From assembly GCA_964017185.1 (NCBI GenBank), contig OZ024878.1, forward strand, positions 3,844,151 to 3,908,150: a stretch of DNA of 64,000 nt, read 5' to 3'. A model generated the notes under the pieces. That model did not search any database. It had not been told where the DNA came from and saw only the letters and a program-made list of their open reading frames with translations. Both the position numbers and the translations under genes were made by a program. Below, in pieces: positions 56,650-64,000 of this stretch. The DNA is from Rugalucina vietnamica (taxonomy: Eukaryota > Mollusca > Bivalvia > Lucinida > Lucinidae). Position 1 is the stretch's first letter; every line of letters begins with the position of its first letter.

Positions 56650-56853
56650 TTTATGCGAAAACAAAGGCGTAGATCAGCTGTGCAGTAACAGCACTGCTGA
56701 TCAGCATCTTTGTTGTCGCTACATGGATAGCACTATTCCTCTTCTGCTTATAGCCAATACTTCAAGTCTGTAGCGTTTTTTGATTGTGTACATGCCGGTT
56801 TGTGTCAGACCTGTTAGAAAATCCCCAAAACCAGTTTTCTTGTGTAGCGGCTA
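56650..56853. mobile_element. TGAGCC MITE, right part (left part 52197-52218)
   Basis: Resumes at TTTATGCGAAAACAAAGGCG with the hairpin CAGCTGTGCAGTAACAGCAC and ends near TAGCGGCTA. Together with TGAGCCGCGTCATGAGATAA at 52197 it makes one MITE split by the Naiad. Confidence 0.85.
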
Positions 56854-57453
56854 AATTAGCAACAGATACTTATTGCAGTTTGAAGACTTAGAGACAAAGA
56901 AACTGTTGCAGAAGAAAGAAATGGTAAATTATTTTCTCTCTCCATTTTATTCTATTTTTTTCTGGTACTGTTCATTTTTGCTGTTGTTAAACCATGTTTT
57001 ATTATTATCATCATTATTATCATGTTTTGAAAATTAGATAAATATGCCCATTTAATAATAAATTATGCATTTTATTTATTGATTTATTTTCAGATTTATC
57101 TAAGTTGTGCTGTGATGAAGATACTGCTACTAAAACAGTTTGCGCATCCCATACCAGATCAGCATGTACACATTCTAACAAAGAAATGGAAACCTCTAAC
57201 AACGGAGCAGATCGGTCTGCACAGTCGAACAGTCAAACAAAGGAATGAATCCTTCTGCACATCTACCCAGTCTATCAAGGAAGAATTATCCTGCACAGTC
57301 TATAGCAGGAAAATACAATCCTGCGAATTCACTAGACCAACGGAGGCCCGATGAGCAAAATGACGTTGGGCCAACGTAAGTAACCGACGTTGAGCCAACG
57401 TAGCACACTACCGAAATCCTACGTTGGGCCAACGTTGTCATGTTATCTGGGTA

Positions 57454-57812
57454 ACGTGATCCAGTCAATAGTGTTTATAAAACAAGAGAAAAGTCTCAAT
57501 CATTATTGGATCATCCTCGTGCAATTGTTTCCGTTATGCTTCTAAATAAGCATTTTGCAATTGGGCCGAGGTGTCCCGGTACATGAATCGGTTTGAACCT
57601 AGGCCGAGGTGATCCGGAACCGCCAAAACGACAAAAGATCGAAACGACCCGTTGTACACGCCCACCCCAATATTCCAAACGGCGTACATAGAAAATTTTA
57701 ATTGTACCTAGCCAATGGACATAAACCCGTAATTGTCTCATTACTTCATATTCAAACATCTCTAATATCGTCAGTATCGATCGAATGTCATGAAAAAGTC
57801 AAAGACATAATC
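57454..57812 (+). promoter_or_regulatory. DEPDC5 upstream region
   Basis: About 360 bp between a TIR element and the DEPDC5 start. It holds two GGCCGAGGTG blocks (57567, 57602), a CCAAT-like AGCCAATGG (57711-57719) and short upstream ATGs (57786 followed by a stop). Promoter activity is inferred from position only. Confidence 0.45.
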
Positions 57813-57864
57813 ATGAAAACATTTAACTTAAGAGTGCATCAAAAGCATTTTACTGACAAACAAG
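57813..57864 (+). CDS. DEPDC5: DEPDC5, first coding exon
   Basis: ATG at 57813, followed by 17 codons, MKTFNLRVHQKHFTDKQ, and one extra base before donor GTAAAG at 57865. It resembles the start of DEPDC5/Iml1 proteins (KLVIHKK-type opening). The phase-1 end matches the phase of the exon at 62530. DEPDC5 is the scaffold of GATOR1, the GTPase-activating complex for RagA/B on lysosomes that restrains mTORC1 when amino acids are low. This exon alone would be weak; the matching second exon makes the call. Confidence 0.75.
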
Positions 57865-58067
57865 GTAAAGTCCTTAATTAAAGTTTTTACAGTCGGTGAT
57901 ATACAAGTTTTGTTCTGTCTATCTATCTTCCTTTACATCTTAACCTCCGAGGAGGACTTCAGATGGTGTTCCGGTATACCAAGAGCTGAAGGGGGTTAGT
58001 TGAAATAAAAACAATGAAAAGTGGGTGACAAGACTTTGTACAGTGCGATCAAGAGTGTTAGTAGAAG

Positions 58068-58385
58068 CGAGATAGCCGAGTGGTTAGCGCACTGGCTTCT
58101 TGTGCTAGAGGTCCCGGGTTCGATCCCTGCCGGCGGCGAGGAAAATTTGTTGGTCCGAACTTGCTTCCCTTCGTATCATTTGCAGGAATGACATGATACA
58201 GTGCGCCGTCCTTCGGATCGGGACGTTAACTGGAGGCCCCCTGTGCAGGGACAGTCATCCCCTGTGCAGGTTAAAGATCCCTACACAGGTTCTATCCTCA
58301 TGCATGTAGGCTCATCCTGCAAACTCACCGGAGTGTACAATGTACACCTCCCAAGAATAATCAGAAATTGATTGATGGGAGTAAC
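58068..58385 (+). repeat. tRNA-headed SINE
   Basis: Head GCGAGATAGCCGAGTGGTTA (box A) and GGGTTCGATCCCTG (box B), then a body with CCGTCCTTCGGATCGGGACG and GTACAATGTACACC, and tail AATTGATTGATGGG. Inverted copy at 61770-62100. Confidence 0.88.
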
Positions 58386-59575
58386 AGGAAAACAAAACAG
58401 TAGTATATAGTTAAAAGATAAAAACAGATGCTGGTATTCAAGGACTTTTGTGGTTTATCTGGCAGACAGCTGTACTAAACTGAGCCAGAGTGGGTAGTAC
58501 GGATCAGTACGGGGATATGCAGTGGTAGGGCATTCCAGTGTATAATTGTCCGGGGGAAAAATGTGAACTTGTAGTAGTCTCTTAGAGCTAGGATCTGCCT
58601 GTATGCCATAGAGTGATTTCTGGATGATTGTCGGGTGTTCCAGGGATGGCTACAAGGTCGTATGTGACCTTGTATAGGAGGACCAATCTACTATCTATGC
58701 GTCGTTGGTCGAGGGTGCGCCAGTTGAGATCCTGTAGCGTCGCGGTCACACTAGATGTTTGTTGGTAATCTCTCATTACCCATCTAGCGGCCCGTCTTTG
58801 CACATCTTCAAGTTTCTTGATGTCTTGGTCGGTGTGAGGGGACCACACAGTAGAGGCATATTCTAGCTGTGGGCGGACGAGGGTTTTATATGCTCAGGAT
58901 TCGCGCTAGCGATCGCCATTTTCGCAAATTGCGACATTTGAGAAAATTTGGCGCAAAAAATTAGACATTGGCGAAAATAATTTGCGATAAAATAGGTCAC
59001 CTTTTTAAGCCAAAAATTACTTATTCAGTGAAAATTACCACTGATTTACCTGTAAAATTGAGCCTAATTAAGTTAATCCTACTGTCACTGACTGTCAAAA
59101 ACTCAGTCAACAGTTGCTAGTGATTTAGAGAATTCTATAGACAACGATCTGTCACTTCTGCTGTTGTTTAGATTGAATTATGCACACAGATAACACGCTC
59201 TGAGCACATGTTTGATAATAGACCTACACAATGTGTAGAACATATGTAGTGGCGAGTGCAAAAGATCGTCACTATGTTCATTCATACTGTCCTGTCAGGA
59301 ACCTTTATATAAGTTTTATTTTTAAAGAAGAAAGACTGTTTTTTAGCAACAGAATAACTTGTTCAGCTGCACATGATCATCACACATTTTTATTTCTAGA
59401 TGCATCTTTATTTTGCTCACTTATTTCAGTATAAAATTTGTGTTTTGTTTCATTTTTAAGGCTATTAATTATTTGGTTAGGTTTGCAAACATCATGATTT
59501 TAATTATTTAATAAGTTGCCTCCCTTGTTGATCACGAACAAGTACAAGCTTTTAAAAATGTTTTGTTTTTGTTTT

Positions 59576-59597
59576 TTTTTTATTTATTTATTTTTTT

Positions 59598-59645
<48 letters not shown>
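59576..59645. repeat. Poly-T tract
   Basis: Nearly uninterrupted T for about 70 bases; the length is likely variable and error-prone. Confidence 0.9.
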
Positions 59646-59646
<1 letters not shown>

Positions 59647-59796
59647 TTCTCCAATATTTTTTTTTTTCTCAAAAGATAAAAAAAGGGGAAAATGAATAAT
59701 TACTGATCAGTACCACTGTGTGAGGTGTTTATTTATTTTTTGTAGATCTACATTTCTGCAAAAAAACATTCTTAATCAGTTACTCAAACTAAATAT

Positions 59797-61076
59797 GAGG
59801 GTCTGGATGGGGTATAATGATTAATGAATAATGGCCTAAAACTTTTAATGAGAGTGAATAAAGAGCAAAAAAAATAATGATTAGTGAATAATGAGGTCCT
59901 AAAGAATAATGAATAAATGTAAATTTTTAATGAATAGCAGAGTAATATAATGAATAGTGAATAATAACATTTTAAAGAATAATGAATATGCTAAAATTTG
60001 GCTATGGAATTGTCTTAGATGGCCTCCCTAACATTCCAGAATTTCTTTTTTTTTCTAGGGTCTGGATGACCCCAGACCCGATTTTGTTCAAATGTTGTAT
60101 TCATATTGAATGTTTGGAAAAAAACATATGTCTGGAAGCCAAGCATGTAGGGGCTCACCTCATGGACCAATTAAAAAAGAAATGTGTCATTTGAAGGCAG
60201 AGAAAAATACATTAAATCATTCTGGATGTTTACTGAGCCAGATACTATTTCACTGTTTTGTTTGCTTATGTATATGTATTTTCTTTTTATTCAATTACCC
60301 CACTTTGTCCTTACTATGTATGTTCCAATCCTATAATAATCTTTTCTGTGGATGAACATCATCTTGCTTTTTTTTTTTTACATGACAGTACATAATTATA
60401 GTGTCTTTTGCAATCAGAAACAAGGCATCACTATAAGAACGTTCATTTATGCAAATCTATCTGGTAATTTAAATGGCGCTACATAATTTTTTTCCTAGCT
60501 CGCTTCGCTCGCTCGGTATTAAAGATATTAATAAAATGTATTGTACAATAATCCATACATCACATAGTACTCCTATGCTAACTAGTTTACTAAATAAAAA
60601 CAACAGAATTTTATTATAACTTTTACCCCTGAAGTTATTTTTTTTCTTAAATAACCTTAGGGTAAAACTTAGGGTGTATTCAGTATTTAAGGTGGAGGGG
60701 ATTATACTCCCAACAGATTTAAAAGGGGATTTGCTAAAAAAAAAATCGGTATACTATTTCGGAAAGTTTCTATGAGGCTTTGTGGTCTAGCAGAGTATAT
60801 ATGCTTCTCTCAAGATGTTAATATCAAGGTTGCACTCAGCAGTCTACAATTTAATATAGAACTAGTGCTTGTGGCTTGAGATAAGGGATGCCTTAGGTGG
60901 GGAACAGCTATTTGCTTATGCATATCAGCTGGGTGAAGAAGGCATGACTAGTAATTATCATATTTTAATGAATAATCAAGCTAATTTTAATGAATAAGCC
61001 AAAATTTTAATGACAGTGAATAAATGGCTAAATCTTTAGTGATTAGTGAATACCAGGACCCCCCATCCAGACCCTC
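59797..61076. mobile_element. TIR DNA element with 6-bp target duplication, copy B
   Basis: Perfect 16-bp inverted ends GAGGGTCTGGATGGGG and CCCCATCCAGACCCTC, with AAATAT on each side (59791-59796, 61077-61082). Collinear with copy A at 178-4271 without the Naiad insertion and about 1.1 kb of interior. Confidence 0.92.
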
Positions 61077-61769
61077 AAATATGTAAGGACCAAATCCTGT
61101 TCCTTCCCAGGAAACATTTTGAGAGTCATACCTTCTGAAATACTTTAAGCATGCATTTGGTTGGATTCTGGTGCTACAAATAAGACAAGGCTACTGCTAT
61201 TCCATGCCCATATGGAGTTCTTTTGTGTTGAAGCTATCTTTGTGGCAAAAAGAATGGCCGAAATTTGGCACAAAGTTCAAGAAAATGGCACAAAAAATAC
61301 CAGATTGGTGAAAGTGGTGGCGAAAGAAAAAAAATCCTAGCGCAAACCCTGTATGCTGTGGACTTCAGGTCCTTGTTATGGATCCGGATATTACGTTTGA
61401 TGAAACCGAGAGTCTGATTTGCCTTTTTAGTAATAGTGTTGATATGATTTGTCCAGCTGAGGTCTTCTGATAGAGTGACCCCAAGGTATTTAGCAGAGGA
61501 TACACTTGCAAGTACACAGCCATGAAGATAACATTTAGTTTGGAGTGGTGTTTGGCGTCGGGTCACATGAATGACCTGACATTTTGAAGGGTTGAACTCA
61601 TATCCCAGTGTTTTTCCCATTTCTCTAGGCTTTCAAGGTCTTTTTGTAGGATCTCTGAGTCATCTTGCTTATCAAGCAAGGTACATGGCTGTGTCGTCAG
61701 CCAATAGACGGACTCTTGATCTAACCTGATCCGGGACGTCGTTGATATAGGCTAAAAACAGAACGGGTT

Positions 61770-62100
61770 TTCTCGTTAATCCCACCAATCAATTTCTGAT
61801 TATTCTTGGGAGTTGTACATTGTACACTCCGGTGTGTTTGCAGGATGAGCCTACATACATGAGGATAGAACCTGTGTAGGGATCTTTAACCTGCACAGGG
61901 GATGACTGTCCCTGCACAGGGGGCCTCCAGTTAATGTCCCGATCCGAAGGACGGCGCACTGTATCATGTCATTCCTGCAAAAAAATGACACGAAGGGAAG
62001 CAAGTTCGGACCAACAAATTTTCCTCGCCGCCGGCAGGGATCGAACCCGGGATTTCTAGCACAAGAAGCCAGTGCGCTAACCACTCGGCTATCTTGCTTC
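61770..62100 (-). repeat. tRNA-headed SINE, inverted copy
   Basis: The minus strand matches 58068-58385 over the full length, including box A GATAGCCGAGTGGTTAGCGC and box B GGGTTCGATCCCTG. Confidence 0.88.
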
Positions 62101-62529
62101 ACAAAGAAAAGCGAGTATCAGCTTTCACAAAAAAACCGAGAGAAAAAAAAAATAAAATGAATAAACTTTGGCATAGGCTAAGAAAAAACTTTGGTCTAGG
62201 CTTACTGTATGTAGTTGAGAAGCTAGCATAGTAAATTATAAATATGAAGGGAACATTATTGAATAGTCTGGACTGAATTATAATATACTGTATACAAGAT
62301 GTTCATGTTGTGCAAGGCTAGTTTACCATGCAGTTAGTCTTGCAAGAGTACTTGGGTCTATTACAGGGTGAAAAATTTCCATCTTTATTCTATCGGCGAG
62401 GTGTTTCTAACGAGTACCCACAATCTATATTTTGGTGCAAAAATATACCACAGTTTTGCTTTATAAAGTGGGGTATAAGGGGATAAATATTACAAGGACA
62501 TGTTATCCAGATATGCTTGTATTTTGTAG

Positions 62530-62617
62530 CTGATGAGGTTCTGCTGAGTCCTAAGGAGTTCTCACAGATAACTGTTGGTGATGTTGTGGAAATTTATCAC
62601 CCTGAAGAGGAGTATAG
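62530..62617 (+). CDS. DEPDC5: DEPDC5, second coding exon
   Basis: Acceptor ATTTTGTAG at 62521-62529, donor GTATGC at 62618. It encodes DEVLLSPKEFSQITVGDVVE followed by IYHPEEEY, which matches the conserved N-terminal segment of DEPDC5 (DELVVNP.VF..I.LGDIVEI.HP..EY). It enters completing a split codon (G|CT) and leaves with two bases of the next codon. The next exon lies outside the window. Confidence 0.85.
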
Positions 62618-63120
62618 GTATGCTATGAGTCATCGTAGTAATTTACAAGTGCCATGATTGTTTGCTATAGCGTAAGGCGACCAGTGATCGATCAGGGACC
62701 AGTGATCGATCAACTTGTGGTTATCGGCTATTAATTCTCAAAGGATACCTGAAGTAAATCTTATGCTAGTCTCAACTTAAAGCACATTATATTACCTTAC
62801 AAACATTAACTTAAATTTATTTGGAAAGCTTTTCTATTTTGCATTTTTTAGCACTTTACGAAGAGGGGGTCTATGTTGTACTGATTAAAAGCGGTAATTG
62901 TTCAATAAATTCTTCAAGATGAAACGACCTGCATTTGTTCCGACTGGCTAAACTTTTTAACTTTGCTGCACACTAAACAAATCTGATCCGCATTCCAAAT
63001 CTTATAGGATAACGCTGCGATTAATGGACAATTTCTTTGATTTTTTAGCTATTTTTTCAACAGTTTTCCATTGTTTCTATGGGCGTTTATGCTTTTTTAC
63101 CACCTCATTTTGCTGCTTTA
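62618..63120 (+). other. DEPDC5 intron 2 (start)
   Basis: No further exon seen. Contains GACCAGTGATCGATCA in tandem (62680-62712). Confidence 0.55.
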
Positions 63121-64000
63121 TTAGCTCACCTGAGCCGAAGGCTCACAAGGTGAGCTAATAGGATAGCCATGATCCGGCGTCCGTCCGTCCGTCGTCCGTC
63201 GTCGTCCACAATTTCAAAGATGTTCTTCTCTGAAACCGCTTGGCCAATCTAGTTGAAATTTTATGTGGAGCCTCCTTGGGTAGTGGCATTTCAAGTTTGA
63301 TCGCGAAATCCAGGTCACATGACCAAGATGGCCGCCACGCCCATATATGGTAAAAACCACTCAAAAATCTTCTTCTCCAGAACCGGTGGGCCGATTTCCA
63401 CGAAACTTGGTATGTAGCATCGGGGATGTCAGCCCATCATAGTTTGATAAAATGATGACCCTTGGATGACCTTGACTAATTTTACGGCAAGGTCAAATTT
63501 GGAAACATAGGCTTTTACATGGGAAAAAGTAAAAACTATGGATTTTTGGAAACTATTGCAGTCTGAGGCCTGAAAAGTGGTAGATGCAAACAACTTATGG
63601 AGTAGATGAAGGTATGTGATTAATGTAGGTCAAGGTCATCTCTTGACCTTGGCCAGTCTGTCGTCCATACACACTTTTCAAAGATCTTCTTCTCTGAAAC
63701 TGCTTGGCCAATCAAAGTGAAATTTTATGTGGAGCATCCATGGGTAGGGGAGACGAAAGTTTGATCGCAAAATCCAGGTCACATGACCAAGATGGCCGCC
63801 ACGCCCATATATGGTAAAAACCACTCAAAAATCTTCTTCTCCAGAACCAGTGGGCCGATTTCCACGAAAGTTCGTATGTAGCATCAAGGACCTCAGCCCA
63901 TCATAGTTTGATAAAATGATGACCCTTGGATGACCTTGACCTATTTTACGGCAAGGTCAAATTTGGAAACATAGGCTTTTACATAGGAAAAAGTGAAAAC
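63121..64000 (+). repeat. TAGCTCACC long repeat, cut by window edge
   Basis: The 5' hairpin (AGCTCACCTGAGCC / GGCTCACAAGGTGAGCT) is followed by two ~474-bp units like those at 20678. Each has GGTCACATGACC (63313, 63778), CAAGATGGCCGCC and CCATATATGG (63341, 63805). Located in DEPDC5 intron 2. Confidence 0.85.

Larger units (their letters stand above)
50347..57451. mobile_element. TA-flanked TIR element with ACGTTGGGCCAACGT repeats
   Basis: CCTAGATAGCATGACAACG at the left and, inverted, CCCAGATAACATGACAACG at the right, each flanked by TA (50345-50346 and 57452-57453). Both ends carry runs of ACGTTGGNCCAACGT (50360-50640; 57364-57435). The interior is mostly later insertions (Naiad fragments, MITEs). 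No transposase is recognised; the candidate open frame at 57079-57354 is not similar to anything I know. Confidence 0.72.
58895..61351. mobile_element. CAGGGTTTGCGCTAG TIR element, 6-bp duplication
   Basis: Left CAGGATTCGCGCTAGCG, right (inverted) CAGGGTTTGCGCTAGGATTT. The flanks are TATGCT on both sides (58889-58894 and 61352-61357). GGCGAAAATAATTTGCG-like subterminal repeats are present. A long T tract (59577-59645) lies inside. CAGGG-type ends recall hAT, but hAT duplications are 8 bp. No transposase. Confidence 0.8.
58390..61757 (-). pseudogene. CR1/L2-like LINE, split by nested DNA elements
   Basis: On the minus strand, PVLFLAYINDVPDQ, RLLADDTAMYLA (motif C), FNPSKCQVIHVTR, AKYLGVTLSEDLSWTNHI and NKDLKSTAY (61757 to 61352) continue directly in TLVRPQLEYA and KKLEDVQRRAARWVMRDY (58888 to 58588) once the insertion 58895-61351 is removed. 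It is 5'-truncated within the RT and has no endonuclease. Frame lesions are present. Confidence 0.85.
57865..62529 (+). other. DEPDC5 intron 1, filled with nested transposons
   Basis: GT at 57865 to AG at 62529. Contents in order: SINE (58068), LINE (58390-61757) split by a CAGG-TIR element (58895-61351), itself split by TIR copy B (59797-61076), then an inverted SINE (61770-62100). Confidence 0.8.

Noticed and set aside
56889-57245. Possible two-exon host gene (FEDLETKKLLQKKEM after an AG and before GTAAAT; then a second open stretch after TTTTCAG)
   Set aside because: The hydrophilic frame of the second stretch is not phase-compatible with the first, no family is recognised, and both lie inside a TIR element.
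58068-58140. Functional tRNA gene
   Set aside because: Box A and B are good, but the arms do not close and the sequence continues into a SINE body present twice.

Overview
The window is nuclear DNA of an animal, most likely a bivalve mollusc of the clam type. The evidence is two intron-bearing host genes with GT/AG junctions, a B-box/NHL gene of a kind abundant in bivalves, a Steamer-sized Ty3/Gypsy element, tRNA-headed SINEs, many foldback MITEs, and a Penelope-like element of the permuted (Naiad) type with TGA codons where cysteines are expected. Multi-selenocysteine Naiads have been described from clams and spiders. Almost everything else is AT-rich, repeat-laden intergenic or intronic DNA. 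Species is not identified.

Host genes. (1) MRPL16 (mitochondrial ribosomal protein uL16m), minus strand: exons at 28868-28936, 27994-28160 and 24250-24708, all phase-compatible; the first exon was not found. (2) DEPDC5 (GATOR1 subunit, mTORC1 control), plus strand: the first two coding exons at 57813-57864 and 62530-62617, phase-compatible; the rest lies beyond the right edge. (3) A frame-broken, shortened B-box/NHL (TRIM-like) gene at 17770-18913.

Layout. 1-4.3 kb: three-level nest (Naiad 3' part inside a TIR element with 6-bp target duplication, inside a TAGCTCACC-type repeat). 5.1-7.4 kb: ~185-bp satellite. 8.2-17.5 kb: TIR elements, SINEs, one MITE. 17.5-23.4 kb: Naiad fragment abutting the TRIM-like gene, MITEs, long repeats. 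24-29 kb: MRPL16 with foldback elements in its introns. 29-30.3 kb: long repeat. 30.7-41.5 kb: a large composite repeat with a ~125-bp satellite carrying nuclear-receptor-type motifs, broken by five insertions including a complete young Ty3/Gypsy element (36307-41442). 41.6-49.3 kb: TIR elements, palindromes, LINE remains. 50.3-57.5 kb: a TA-flanked TIR element containing a near full-length Naiad that itself sits inside a MITE. 57.8-62.6 kb: DEPDC5 exon 1, a 4.7-kb intron filled with nested SINE, LINE and DNA elements, and exon 2. 63.1-64 kb: TAGCTCACC repeat.

The strongest 'hunt' items are: the Naiad with three in-frame TGA codons at zinc-finger and CxC cysteine positions; compensatory change in its 3' UTR; the intact Steamer-like Gypsy element with identical LTRs; a MITE whose terminal repeat supplies the MRPL16 stop codon; and a satellite with repeated IR3/DR1 receptor half-site arrangements. 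All reading was by eye; no similarity search was run. Family names rest on recognised motifs.
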